Below are positions 9,258-17,520 of a stretch of DNA of 64,000 nucleotides, piece after piece (the first letter of the stretch is position 1; each line of letters begins with the position of its first letter). The notes under the pieces were generated by a model that was given only the letters and a program-made list of their open reading frames with translations, was not told the DNA's origin and ran no database searches. Source of the DNA: Parvibaculum sp040216885 (GTDB lineage Bacteria > Pseudomonadota > Alphaproteobacteria > Parvibaculales > Parvibaculaceae); NCBI GenBank assembly GCA_040216885.1, contig JAVJOG010000008.1, positions 124,001 through 188,000 of the forward strand, given 5' to 3'. The translations under genes were made by a program, and so were the position numbers.

Positions 9258-10397
9258 CTATTTGCGCGCCGCGACGATTTCGTCGGCCGATGGCGGCAGC
9301 GTCTCCACATAGATCGAGCGGCTCGGAAAGGCAAAGCCGGTGCCGGAACCTTCGACGATCTGCTTGATCCGGTAGGCCAGCGCTTCCTTCACGGCCAGCC
9401 ATTCGCCCCAGACGGTCGTGTGGGTGAAGCAATAGACCATGATGTCGATCGAAGAAGGTCCGAAGCTGTCGATGCGCACGAAGAGCGGCGCCAGCGGCGG
9501 CTGCGCGAAGTCCTCGGTCGAGGTAAGATAGGCTTCGATGTCGCCGCAAATCTGCCGAAGCTGATCGTGCGTCGTGCGGTATTCGACGCCGATCAGCCAT
9601 GAAATGCGGCGATAGGTCATGGCGGTGAAGTTCGTGACCGCGTGGTCCGAGAGCTGCTGGTTCGGCACGAAGACCGGCGCCCGGTCGAAGCGGCGCACAT
9701 GGGTCGAGCGGAAACCGATCTTCTCGACCGTTCCCTCGACGATGCCGTCGACCCTGATCCAGTCGCCAATGCCGAAACGCCGCTCGATCAGGATCGACAT
9801 GCCGCCGATCAGGTTCTTGAAGAGATCCTGTGCGCCGAGTGCCACCGCGACGCCGAACAAGCCGAGGCCGGCGATGATCGGCGCCACCTGGATGCCCCAG
9901 GTCTGGAGGATCGTTGCGCCGGCGATCAGGACGACCGCTGTTTTCGCGCCGGCGATCAGCCATTCGAGGATTTCGGGCGTCAGCACCCTTTCGAGCTTCC
10001 TCATTCCCTGGCTGATGGGGCCGACGCAATTGTAAAGCGCCCAGAAGATGGCGATGATGATCAGCGTACGGTTGAGGCTCTCGGTGAAGTCGCGCGCCAC
10101 ATCCTCAAAGGCGAGGTACTCGGTGGCGAAGAAAAATCCCAGCGCGAAAAAGAGGAAGCGCAGCGGGCTGCGGATCGCGTCCCTGATATAGTCGTCGACC
10201 TTTGTTTCGGTTTTCTCGACCCAGCGATCGGCGATCGCCAGCACGAAGCGGGTGAAGAGGCCGCGCAGCACAAAGAAAATGCCGAAGATCGCTGCTGCAA
10301 CCAGCAGATCGCCGATGCTGTGACCGAGAACGCCGGTACTCCAGACATCGCGCACCAGATACCAGTAGTCCTCGAAGTTCTTCAGTATGGCCTGCAT
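9258..10397 (-). CDS. MscS-family mechanosensitive ion channel
   Basis: Inner-membrane protein of 379 residues with about five hydrophobic segments in the first 190 residues, then the pore-lining helix and beta domain of the MscS fold (GVAVALGAQDLFKNLIGGMSIL, then GDWIRVDGIVEGTVEKIGFR). It is expected to open under membrane tension and release solutes during hypo-osmotic shock. Its stop is 5 bases from the convergent nitroreductase-like stop. It is downstream of prfC on the same strand with a 31-base gap. Confidence 0.9.
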   Translation of the reverse strand: MQAILKNFEDYWYLVRDVWSTGVLGHSIGDLLVAAAIFGIFFVLRGLFTRFVLAIADRWVEKTETKVDDYIRDAIRSPLRFLFFALGFFFATEYLAFEDVARDFTESLNRTLIIIAIFWALYNCVGPISQGMRKLERVLTPEILEWLIAGAKTAVVLIAGATILQTWGIQVAPIIAGLGLFGVAVALGAQDLFKNLIGGMSILIERRFGIGDWIRVDGIVEGTVEKIGFRSTHVRRFDRAPVFVPNQQLSDHAVTNFTAMTYRRISWLIGVEYRTTHDQLRQICGDIEAYLTSTEDFAQPPLAPLFVRIDSFGPSSIDIMVYCFTHTTVWGEWLAVKEALAYRIKQIVEGSGTGFAFPSRSIYVETLPPSADEIVAARK

Positions 10398-10428
10398 GGC
10401 TGCCCCTGCCGTTCCTGCATGGTCTAGA

Positions 10429-12057
10429 TCATGCGGCGACCGGCGCGCGTTCGCGCGTCGCCGAGAATGTCACGTTCGGCCATTTTTCGAGCGTGTAGCC
10501 GATTTCCCAATTGCTTTTCGCCATGAAGACCGGCGCGCCGTCGCGGTCGGTCGCCATGTTACCGCGATGAGCCTCGACGAAGCGCTTCAGCTCGGCGGCA
10601 TCCACCGCCTGCACCCAGCGCGCCGTCTCGAAGGGCGCCGGTTCGAACTGCACCTTGATGTCGTATTCGGCGGCGATGCGGGACGCCAGCACTTCAAGCT
10701 GCAACTGGCCGACCACGCCGACGATCCAGTTGGCGCCGATCTCCGGCTTGAAGACCTGCGTCACCCCCTCTTCCGCCAGGCTTTCCAGCGCGCGGCGCAT
10801 GTGCTTGGCTTTCATCGGATCGTCGAGGCGGACGCGGCGCAGGATTTCCGGTGCGAAATTCGGGATGCCGGTGAAGATCAGGTCTTCCCCCTCGCTCAGC
10901 GTGTCGCCGACGCGGATCGTGCCGTGGTTCGGGATGCCGATAATGTCGCCAGCCCAGGCGTCGTCCAGCAGCTCGCGGTCCTGCGCGAAAAACATGATCG
11001 CGTTGTTGACGCCGATGGACTTGCCGCTGCTCGAAATTTTCAGCCGCATACCGCGCTTGAACCTGCCCGAACAGATGCGCATGAAGGCGATGCGGTCGCG
11101 GTGGTTGGCGTCCATGTTCGCCTGTACCTTGAAGACGAAGCCCGTGACCTTCGGCTCCGCCGGTTCGACGACGCGGCTCGTGCTCGGCTGGGCGCGCGGC
11201 GGCGGCGCATAGGCGGCGACCGCGTCCAGCAGTTCGCGCACGCCGAGCTTGCGGAGCGCGCTGCCAAAATAAACGGGCGTCATGTGCCCGGCGCGATATT
11301 GCTCGATGTCGAAAGCCGGCGAGCCTTCCCGCGCCAGTTCCATCTCGTCGCGGAACTTCCGGAGTTCGTCCGTTCCCAGATAGTCGGCGATGCGCTCACC
11401 GGTCAGGCTTTCGGGCTCGCTGTCAGGCCCGCCCTTTTCCGTTCCCGGCTTTTCGTAGGGGATGAAGCGGTCGTTTTCCGGATCGAAGATGCCGCGCAAG
11501 AGGCCGCCCATGCCGGCCGGCCAGATCATCGGCGCCGTGTCGAGCGCCAGCTTCGAGGCGATCTCGTCCATCAGTTCGAAAGGGTGCACGCCCTCGCGGT
11601 CGATCTTGTTGATGAAGGTGATGATCGGCACGTCGCGCATGCGGCAGACCTCGAAGAGCTTCAGCGTCTGCGCCTCGATGCCCTTGGCCGCGTCGATTAC
11701 CATGATGGCGCTGTCGGCGGCGGTGAGCGTGCGGTAGGTGTCCTCGCTGAAATCCTCGTGGCCCGGCGTGTCGAGCAGGTTGCAGACGATGTCCTTGTAT
11801 TCGAAGGTCATCACGGCCGAGGTCACCGAGATGCCGCGGTCCTGTTCGATCTTCATCCAGTCCGAGCGCGCGCGCCGGTTGTCGCCGCGGGCCTTCACCT
11901 GGCCGGCCATGCGGATCGCGCCGCCTTTCAGCAGCAGGTTTTCGGTCAGCGTCGTCTTGCCGGCGTCGGGATGGGAGATGATGGCGAAGGTCCGCCGCTT
12001 GCGGATTTCGCTCGCCCATTCCTTGTCCTGACGGCTTGCGGCCTCGGAAATACTCAA
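10429..12057 (-). CDS. prfC: Peptide chain release factor 3
   Basis: Translational GTPase of 542 residues that removes class I release factors from the ribosome after termination. G-motifs are visible: G1 HPDAGKTT at 29-36, G3 DTPGH at 96-100, G4 NKID at 150-153. The RARSDWMKIEQDRGISVTS segment contains the switch I region. Domains II and III follow (FKVQANMDANHRDRIAFMRI and QLQLEVLASRIAAEYDI). The length is close to the usual 525-540. Housekeeping gene, with no visible regulatory site beyond an ordinary upstream region. Confidence 0.97.
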   Translation of the reverse strand: MSISEAASRQDKEWASEIRKRRTFAIISHPDAGKTTLTENLLLKGGAIRMAGQVKARGDNRRARSDWMKIEQDRGISVTSAVMTFEYKDIVCNLLDTPGHEDFSEDTYRTLTAADSAIMVIDAAKGIEAQTLKLFEVCRMRDVPIITFINKIDREGVHPFELMDEIASKLALDTAPMIWPAGMGGLLRGIFDPENDRFIPYEKPGTEKGGPDSEPESLTGERIADYLGTDELRKFRDEMELAREGSPAFDIEQYRAGHMTPVYFGSALRKLGVRELLDAVAAYAPPPRAQPSTSRVVEPAEPKVTGFVFKVQANMDANHRDRIAFMRICSGRFKRGMRLKISSSGKSIGVNNAIMFFAQDRELLDDAWAGDIIGIPNHGTIRVGDTLSEGEDLIFTGIPNFAPEILRRVRLDDPMKAKHMRRALESLAEEGVTQVFKPEIGANWIVGVVGQLQLEVLASRIAAEYDIKVQFEPAPFETARWVQAVDAAELKRFVEAHRGNMATDRDGAPVFMAKSNWEIGYTLEKWPNVTFSATRERAPVAA

Positions 12058-12200
12058 CGTTTCGTCTCCGGGGTGGATTTGCGGCGGAACCTAGCCCAAA
12101 GCGCTACATCCCGCCACCCCGCGACAAACTGGCCGATGCAAGCCCGTTGCGGCCCGTGCGAGCATGGCGGCATCATGCCATTGAATTTCAGGAGACAGTC

Positions 12201-12419
12201 ATGACAAGCGCCCGGGACGTTGTCGAACCTCACATCGAGGCCATGCTGAAAGAGGCCGAGGCCGCAAAGCTCTCGACCGATGCCGTTGCCCGCATCCTGT
12301 TCGAACAGGCGGTTCGCATCTGGCGCGGCATCCGCAAGCCGGAAGACATCCGCGCGGAACTGCTCGAAGCGGCCGATCATCTCGATCCGGACGAAGACTT
12401 CATGTTCATGCGCCCCTAG
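12201..12419 (+). CDS. Small conserved hypothetical protein
   Basis: Acidic, mostly helical protein of 72 residues starting MTSARDVVEPHIEAMLKEAE. AGGAGAC lies six bases before the ATG at 12201, so longer in-frame starts are rejected. I do not recognise a family. The last codons (MFMRP) and the stop lie inside the first copy of a 28-bp tandem repeat, so the natural C-terminus may have been changed by the duplication. It is divergent from prfC. Confidence 0.7.
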   Translation: MTSARDVVEPHIEAMLKEAEAAKLSTDAVARILFEQAVRIWRGIRKPEDIRAELLEAADHLDPDEDFMFMRP

Positions 12420-12500
12420 ATGGCGCGGGATGTTCATGCGCCCCTAGATGGCGCGGGATGTTCATGCGCCCCTAGATGGCGCGGGATGTTCATGCGCCCT
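12402..12500. repeat. 28-bp tandem repeat, three copies plus a partial
   Basis: The unit beginning ATGTTCATGCGCCCCTAGAT recurs at 12402, 12430 and 12458 with exact 28-base spacing, and a partial fourth copy runs from 12486 to about 12500. The first copy contains the stop codon of the 72-residue protein, and the last copies encode the C-terminus of the MerR protein on the other strand. The array therefore bridges two convergent gene ends. Copies look identical, which implies a recent origin. Confidence 0.95.
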
Positions 12501-12917
12501 TGACGAGGTTACGGGCTGGGAACCCGACAGTGCCTCAATGATCCGGCAATCGCCGATGCGGCCGCCCTGACAGCATTCGCTGAGGCGCCGAAGTTCCTTT
12601 TCCAGTCTTTTCAGGTCGGCGATCTTGCGCCCGATTTCCGCGAGGTGATCGAGCGCAAGCCTGTCCACCGCCGCGCAATCCCGGTCGGTCTTCTTTGAGA
12701 GATCGAGAAGCTCGCGCACCTGTTCCAGCGTGAAACCGAGATCCCTGCAACGCCGGATGAAATGAAGCCGCGCGCGGTGCCGCGCGTCATAGGCACGATA
12801 GTTGCCGCGCGTCCTGGGCGGCTCCGGCAGGAGACCTATTTTCTCGTAGTAGCGAATGGTGACGACCTTGGTGCCGGTCGCCTTGGCCAGTTCGCCGATG
12901 CTCGCTTCAGAATTCAT
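12462..12917 (-). CDS. MerR-family heavy-metal regulator (ZntR/CadR/PbrR type)
   Basis: Metal-sensing activator of 151 residues. The winged helix is N-terminal (IGELAKATGTKVVTIRYYEK), followed by the long dimerisation helix. Cysteines at 81, 115, 116 and 124 (SECCQGGRIGDC) match the Zn/Cd/Pb-binding set of ZntR-like proteins. Divergent from a cation efflux gene, with a long-spacer promoter between them. The last about 10 residues (HEHPAPSRGA) are encoded by the 28-bp repeat and are probably not ancestral; the sensing cysteines lie upstream of it, so function need not be lost. Confidence 0.9.
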   Translation of the reverse strand: MNSEASIGELAKATGTKVVTIRYYEKIGLLPEPPRTRGNYRAYDARHRARLHFIRRCRDLGFTLEQVRELLDLSKKTDRDCAAVDRLALDHLAEIGRKIADLKRLEKELRRLSECCQGGRIGDCRIIEALSGSQPVTSSRAHEHPAPSRGA

Positions 12918-12920
12918 GGC

Positions 12921-12951
12921 TTGACCCTATAGTCACTATAGACTCCATCCT
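12921..12951 (+). promoter_or_regulatory. MerR-type promoter/operator for the efflux gene
   Basis: TTGACC (12921-12926) and CATCCT (12946-12951) are separated by 19 bases, the long spacer typical of MerR-activated promoters. The spacer contains the dyad CTATAG-TCA-CTATAG (12927-12941), close to the CTATAGT-type sites of ZntR/CadR promoters. It lies 30 bases before the efflux start and directly before the divergent merR start, so it may serve both. Confidence 0.75.
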
Positions 12952-12982
12952 AGCCTCCCGAATTCTTTTTGGCGAGGTCAGG

Positions 12983-13633
12983 ATGAGCGGACAATGCTGC
13001 GACCACGACGCATCGGAAGCGCAATTGCGCGATACCGCTTACCGGCGCGTCCTCTGGGCGGCGCTGGCGATCAACGGCGTGATGTTCGCAGTTGAGATCG
13101 TCGCCGGTTTCGCGGCCGGTTCGGTCGCCCTTCAGGCCGACGCTCTCGATTTTCTTGGCGATACGGCCACCTATGCGATCAGCCTCTTCGTCATCGGCAT
13201 GTCGTTGCGCGCGCGGGCGCTGGCCGCGCTCGCCAAGGGCAGTGCGATGGGGCTGCTCGGCATCTGGGTCATCGGCTCGACGTTCTGGCATGTCGCCTAT
13301 GGCGACGCGCCGCAGGCCATGACGATGGGCATCGTCGGCCTCGCCGCCCTTGCCGCCAATGCGGTCGTCTTCGCCCTTCTCTGGCGTCACCGCGCGGGCG
13401 ACAGCAACATGCGCTCGGTCTGGCTCTGCTCGCGGAACGACGTGATCGGCAATGCCGCCGTCGTCCTCGCCGCACTTGGCGTCTTCGGCACCGGCACAGC
13501 ATGGCCGGACATTGCCGTCGCCGCCATCATGGCGGTGCTCGCGCTGCAAGGCGCGTGGACGGTCTTCGTTCATGCGTGGAGTGAGCTTCGCGGCGGAGCG
13601 GGGGAAACCGCGATGCGGCGCACAGAGGCATGA
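12983..13633 (+). CDS. Cation diffusion facilitator family efflux protein
   Basis: Membrane protein of 216 residues with about six transmembrane segments. The metal-site motifs of CDF proteins appear in a variant form: DALDFLGD (53-60) and RNDVIGN (151-157) in place of the HxxxD pairs. An N-terminal CCDHD may bind metal. It is shorter than CzcD/FieF (about 300) and lacks the cytoplasmic C-terminal domain. The divergent MerR regulator with ZntR-type cysteines suggests export of zinc, cadmium or lead. Confidence 0.87.
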   Translation: MSGQCCDHDASEAQLRDTAYRRVLWAALAINGVMFAVEIVAGFAAGSVALQADALDFLGDTATYAISLFVIGMSLRARALAALAKGSAMGLLGIWVIGSTFWHVAYGDAPQAMTMGIVGLAALAANAVVFALLWRHRAGDSNMRSVWLCSRNDVIGNAAVVLAALGVFGTGTAWPDIAVAAIMAVLALQGAWTVFVHAWSELRGGAGETAMRRTEA

Positions 13634-13646
13634 ACGGCGGCCCGGC

Positions 13647-13988
13647 CTAGCGCACCGCTTCGGTCAGGAAATGCCGGCCCTCGCGATCCTCGATCTCGAC
13701 GACCCAGAGGTCGGGGTCGCGGCCGCGCTGCTTCTCGATATAGGCGTCGGCGTCGGCCTCCGGCGCAGGTTCGGGGGTGGGCCGTGCCATCCAGAAAAGC
13801 GCGCCTTCGCCGTCGCGGGCCGGCGCATAGACGGTCGCCCGCCCGTCGAGCCGGTTGACCTTGACCAGCACGACGCCGGCGGTCGCGTCGCCGCGCCGGA
13901 CCACCATCGCCGCCGCGCCCGCCGTTTCGCAGCGGCGGATCAGCGCCTTCACCCAGATTTCGGCTTTCAGCCGCGGCGCCGCTTCCAT
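13647..13988 (-). CDS. DUF1491 family protein
   Basis: Protein of 113 residues: PRLKAEIWVKALIRRCETAG at the start, MVVRRGDATAGVVLVKVN in the middle, DPDLWVVEIEDREGR near the end. This matches DUF1491, a family confined mainly to Alphaproteobacteria and of unknown role. Its stop is 13 bases from the convergent efflux gene stop. Predicted soluble, with no signal peptide. Confidence 0.8.
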   Translation of the reverse strand: MEAAPRLKAEIWVKALIRRCETAGAAAMVVRRGDATAGVVLVKVNRLDGRATVYAPARDGEGALFWMARPTPEPAPEADADAYIEKQRGRDPDLWVVEIEDREGRHFLTEAVR

Positions 13989-14173
13989 TCACATCCCCAA
14001 ATTTTCCGCAATGCACCGTCGGCGGCGCTCATGTTCATCCTTAACGCGTTTCCCGTTTGCCGTCTCCCTGTTGCGGGACTAGACTCATCAACACTCTATT
14101 AAGAGAGGCCGTTCCGCAAAGGGCCGATCATTGCGGAACCGGCGCTCCGGGTTCGTGGGCGTTGGGGGATGCC

Positions 14174-15247
14174 ATGCCGAGGGGTTGCAACTTGTCGCTA
14201 CATTTCCTGAACAGGGCGCATCGCGCCGCGCTGCCGCTCGCGGCAGCGTTTCTGCTGTCCGGCTGCCTGACATCGGGCGACACCAAGGCGCCCGCCGCAG
14301 CCGCGCCTCAGCCGGCGCCCGCGCCGGTCGCGATGATTACCGACGAAGCGCTGATCGCCGTCATCGCGTCGGGTGTGCCCGTTCCGCTGCCCTCGCCGCT
14401 GCCGCGGGGGCCCGTGCAGGTCGCCTCGATCGATCCGTCGGCCGGCGTTTCGGCACTGACGACGGCGCCGCGCCTCGGCGATCTCACAGGCGTCTATGTC
14501 AGCTACGGCTCGGCGCTTGCCACCGTCGCGGAAGCCCGGCTCAACACGCCGAACGATGTGCGCCGCGCGCTTGCGACCTTGCGCATCGAAGAGCCTGACC
14601 GGCTCGCCGAAGCCTGGTATGCCTCGCGCGCGATGATCGCCGCGCAGGATCCCGAATTCGCGCAGGGCGTGCGCAACGAGGCCCGGGCCGTCGGCAAGGT
14701 GGCGCTGCTCGAACAGCTTGCGGCCGATGGCGACCATATCCTGCAGATCAGGGGTGCCAGTTCGGCCAGTGCCGCCGTCGCGCTTGCCATCCGTGACGAA
14801 ACGGGCCGCATGTCGCAGCTTTCGACCCGCTTCATCGACAAGGCCTATGAGTTCCAGAAACAGAAATGGGGCATGATCGAGCCGGAATCCGCGCCGCTCG
14901 AAGCCCCGGTCAAGGCCGCCTCTGCCAGCCCGCTCGAAAAAGCCCGTGCGGTGATGGCGGCGCTGTCGCCCATCGGCACGGCGCATGCCTACACGCCCTC
15001 GGTGATGAACCGCATCCTGACGCTGGCCGCCCATCAGGTGCTCGACGGCTCGATGGCCGCGATGCAGGCCGGCGCCGCCCGCAATCCGACCGGGCGCTGC
15101 CTCAACTGGGCCCGCCTCAATCTCAACCAGTGCGTCGCCGCCGCCCGCTTCCCTTCCGAGGAAGCCTGGTGCACCGGCAAGCACGCGGTCGAGGATGTCG
15201 GCAACTGCTTTGCCGAGGCGGTGCCGTCGGCGCCCAGTTCCAACTAG
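14174..15247 (+). CDS. Putative lipoprotein of unknown function
   Basis: Protein of 357 residues starting MPRGCNLSLHFLNRAHRAAL. A lipobox (LLSGC, Cys at 31) follows a hydrophobic stretch, which supports this start and export as a lipoprotein. A Pro/Ala-rich linker follows, then a helical domain (LTGVYVSYGSALATVAEARL, ARAMIAAQDPEFAQGVRNEA-type repeats) and a Cys-containing C-terminus (GRCLNWARLNLNQCVAAARF). I do not recognise a named family. A strong terminator follows. Confidence 0.7.
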   Translation: MPRGCNLSLHFLNRAHRAALPLAAAFLLSGCLTSGDTKAPAAAAPQPAPAPVAMITDEALIAVIASGVPVPLPSPLPRGPVQVASIDPSAGVSALTTAPRLGDLTGVYVSYGSALATVAEARLNTPNDVRRALATLRIEEPDRLAEAWYASRAMIAAQDPEFAQGVRNEARAVGKVALLEQLAADGDHILQIRGASSASAAVALAIRDETGRMSQLSTRFIDKAYEFQKQKWGMIEPESAPLEAPVKAASASPLEKARAVMAALSPIGTAHAYTPSVMNRILTLAAHQVLDGSMAAMQAGAARNPTGRCLNWARLNLNQCVAAARFPSEEAWCTGKHAVEDVGNCFAEAVPSAPSSN

Positions 15248-15306
15248 GCAAGCCTGAGCCGGGAGGCCGGCGCTTCGTACGAATTTGAATTGAATCTCGA
15301 TCTTTT

Positions 15307-15344
15307 TTGACGCGCATTCTCGAAAAATGCGCGTCAATTTTTTT
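15307..15344 (+). terminator. Strong intrinsic terminator
   Basis: TTGACGCGCATT and AATGCGCGTCAA form a perfect 12-bp stem with loop CTCGAAA, followed by seven Ts and preceded by a T-run. It lies 60 bases after the lipoprotein gene. Confidence 0.9.
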
Positions 15345-15559
15345 GCGTATTTTATTATATTTTTCGAGTAATTAGATTATATTTTCAAGTATAGTGTACT
15401 ACCGAAATCAACCAACTCCTGTATTTATTCGTATAAGACTCAACCTCTATTGCATTTTATCTTTCAGTTTAACTTGGCGACAGCAGATCGCGGCCTAGCC
15501 TTCGCCCATGTTGATCGCCGGCCGCCTGGGAACGACCGGCCTTTGAAAGGGTGAAAACG
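15345..15559. other. AT-rich intergenic stretch
   Basis: The 15248-15559 gap holds the terminator above and then about 120 bases (15345-15465) of strongly AT-rich DNA with many short A/T runs, very unlike the surrounding GC-rich genes. It has no open frame of note and no dyad that I can support. It may act as an intrinsically curved upstream region or nucleoid-protein site for the next gene. Confidence 0.5.
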
Positions 15560-15967
15560 ATGTCTTTTATTCTCAGAGCCGCTTTCTGGCTGACAGTGCT
15601 GGCCTTCCTGCTGCCCTCCGCCGGAGACGAAACCTCCGCGCGCACCGCCGATGCCGGCGGCTTCACCGCCGCCTCTCTCGACGCGCCGGGCGAACCCGCC
15701 GAACCCCAGATGGGCGCCGGCGAAGCGCTCACCATGGCAGCACGCTCGGCACAGGACGTGATGGGCTTCTGCGGCCGCAATCCGGATATCTGTGAGCGAA
15801 GCCACGCGATTTTCGGCCATGTCATGCGCCAGACCACGCATTACGGCGGCATGGCCCTTGTCTGGCTGACCGAAAAGGCGCGGGAGCAACAGCACGACGG
15901 CTCCGCGTCGCCGGTCGCCACACCGGGCCGGCAGGCCCTTGCTCCCTCGCTTCTGGCAGGCGCCTGA
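15560..15967 (+). CDS. DUF5330-like small exported protein
   Basis: Protein of 135 residues starting MSFILRAAFWLTVLAFLLP, an N-terminal signal or anchor. The core has a conserved-looking MAARSAQDVMGFCGRNPDICERS and ends YGGMALVWLTEKA; both fit the DUF5330 family of Rhizobiales. The ATG at 15560 follows GAAAGGGTG at suitable spacing. Function unknown. Two GC-rich hairpins follow the stop. Confidence 0.65.
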   Translation: MSFILRAAFWLTVLAFLLPSAGDETSARTADAGGFTAASLDAPGEPAEPQMGAGEALTMAARSAQDVMGFCGRNPDICERSHAIFGHVMRQTTHYGGMALVWLTEKAREQQHDGSASPVATPGRQALAPSLLAGA

Positions 15968-15995
15968 CCTCACCCATCCGTCGCCTCGCCCCCTG

Positions 15996-16068
15996 CCGGA
16001 TGCGGGGTCCTAGACCCGCATCCGGTCAACTTCCCCGCCCCGTCGCTCGCCTCCCGAGCGGCGGGGCG
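15996..16068 (+). terminator. Two tandem GC-rich hairpins
   Basis: CCGGATGCGGG with CCCGCATCCGG (15996-16025), then CGCCCCG-t-CGCTCG with CGAGCG-g-CGGGGCG (16036-16068). They lie between the DUF5330-like gene and sufE. Neither has a T-tract, so termination is uncertain; they may stabilise the 3' end instead. Confidence 0.45.
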
Positions 16069-16121
16069 CTTGTCCTTTGGGGCCTGGCCCGCTATGTCCT
16101 GACCGGTACGGACGGAGCGCC

Positions 16122-16553
16122 ATGAGCATTCAGGATCTCATCGACGATTTCGCCTTCCTCGACGATTGGGAGGAGCGCTACCGCTATGTCATCGAGCTCG
16201 GCCGCGAGCTTGAGCCGCTCAGCGAGGCCGAACATTCGGCCGGCAACAAGGTTCAGGGCTGCGTCAGCCAGGTGTGGCTGGTTTCCGAGGTGCGCCCCGG
16301 GCCGGACGGCACGCCGAGCCTCCATTTCCGCGGCGACAGCGACGCCCATATCGTCCGTGGCCTGATCGCCATTCTGATGCGCCTCTATTCCGGCCATACG
16401 CCGGCCGAGATTCTCGCTGCGGAGCCACGCGCCGTCTTCGCCAAGCTCGGTCTCGACGAACATCTGACGCCGCAACGATCAAACGGCCTTTATTCGATGG
16501 TCGCCCGTATCGAGGCGGATGCAAAAGCGCATCTGCAACCTGCCGGATCCTGA
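16122..16553 (+). CDS. sufE: SufE family cysteine desulfuration protein
   Basis: Protein of 143 residues starting MSIQDLIDDFAFLDDWEERY. The acceptor cysteine is C47 in NKVQGCVSQVW, the SufE/CsdE signature that takes persulfide from SufS for Fe-S cluster assembly. The length is standard. It stands apart from a suf operon here, as is usual in Alphaproteobacteria. The next gene starts 29 bases downstream on the same strand. Confidence 0.93.
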   Translation: MSIQDLIDDFAFLDDWEERYRYVIELGRELEPLSEAEHSAGNKVQGCVSQVWLVSEVRPGPDGTPSLHFRGDSDAHIVRGLIAILMRLYSGHTPAEILAAEPRAVFAKLGLDEHLTPQRSNGLYSMVARIEADAKAHLQPAGS

Positions 16554-16582
16554 CCGCCACGGCCAACAAGGGAGACGATGAA

Positions 16583-16951
16583 ATGACCTCCGTGTTGCTT
16601 GCCCTTCCCTTCCTCGCCACGCTGATCGGCGCCGCGCTCGGCGCCTATGCCGCGTTTCGTCCGGCTCATGTCGCAAGTCTCGTCGGCATCGCCTTCAATC
16701 CCGCCCGCGCCGAAAGCATTTCCGAGGTTCGCGCCACCTATGGCGGCGTCTTTCTCGGTTCCCATGCGGCGGCGCTTATGCTCGGCGCGCCGGCGGCCTT
16801 CATCGTACTCGGTTGCGCCTGGGGCGCGGCGGCCCTCATCCGGGTGATTTCGTCGTTCGCCGACAATGTGCCCTTCGGCGCCAACGGGCCAGGCATCGCC
16901 GTCGAACTCGGCATGGCCGGCGCGCTGATCGTGCCGTTCCTCGTCACCTGA
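16583..16951 (+). CDS. DUF4345-like small membrane protein
   Basis: Integral membrane protein of 122 residues with four predicted helices. GGAGA lies before the ATG at 16583. The segment ISEVRATYGGVFLGSHAAAL resembles the conserved E-x-RAxYGG core of DUF4345 proteins. Function unknown. Probably cotranscribed with sufE, and convergent with the DUF6456 gene 5 bases away. Confidence 0.65.
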   Translation: MTSVLLALPFLATLIGAALGAYAAFRPAHVASLVGIAFNPARAESISEVRATYGGVFLGSHAAALMLGAPAAFIVLGCAWGAAALIRVISSFADNVPFGANGPGIAVELGMAGALIVPFLVT

Positions 16952-16956
16952 CCTCG

Positions 16957-17520
16957 TCACCTGAACCGCGTTTTCGTCCGGCGCTTTCCGCCGGCCCGAA
17001 GTCCGTAATGCGCGGCCAGCCGGTCGAGTGCGATGGCGAGCACGATCTTGCCGGCGCGCTGCGGCCAGCCGAAGTGGCGTTCGGCCGCTTCCATGCCTTC
17101 GAGGTGGCAGCAGACGGCAATCAGCAGGTCCGACAGTCCCGGCCCTACCGCCTCCATCGCGCGGGCAACGCGGTTGCGCGCGGCCAGCGCATGATCGGCG
17201 ATCTCGGCCGGATCGCGCACGGCGCCGCGCTGCGGCTGACTGCCGCCGATCGCCGACCAATCGACGGTAACGCGCGGCGTCAGTTGCCCGATCGTGAAGT
17301 CGCGGCGCAGTTTCTCGCCGGCCTCGAATTGCGTCTCGTCAAGCAGCGGCTTGCCGCCCGGTCCCTTGCGGCGGCGCAGCCAGCCAAGCGGCGTCTCGGC
17401 TTCGTTGACGCAGACATCCACCTCCGCGCCATCGACCGCGACACGCTTGCGGGCGGTCAGGCGGTGTGCGGCGGCGAAGCTGTCCGGATCGGTGGCCCGT
17501 TTCTCCGCCGTCATCGGCAT
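16957..17520 (-). CDS. DUF6456 domain protein
   Basis: Protein of 187 residues; a start at the next Met (MTAEKR) is equally possible. The C-terminal half (GEKLRRDFTIGQLTPRVTVD, then GLSDLLIAVCCHLEGMEAAE and ARAGKIVLAIALDRLA-like sequence) fits DUF6456, an alphaproteobacterial family predicted to bind DNA or a partner. It overlaps the upstream DnaA-domain protein gene by 10 bases, so the two are translationally coupled. No enzymatic motif seen. Confidence 0.75.
   Translation of the reverse strand: MPMTAEKRATDPDSFAAAHRLTARKRVAVDGAEVDVCVNEAETPLGWLRRRKGPGGKPLLDETQFEAGEKLRRDFTIGQLTPRVTVDWSAIGGSQPQRGAVRDPAEIADHALAARNRVARAMEAVGPGLSDLLIAVCCHLEGMEAAERHFGWPQRAGKIVLAIALDRLAAHYGLRAGGKRRTKTRFR

Noticed and set aside
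10387..12204. Plus-strand open frame of 605 codons antisense to release factor 3
   Set aside because: All GTPase motifs are on the minus strand; the plus frame has no ribosome site or known domain.
12402..12500. CRISPR array
   Set aside because: The 28-bp copies are directly adjacent with no spacers, so this is a simple tandem repeat.
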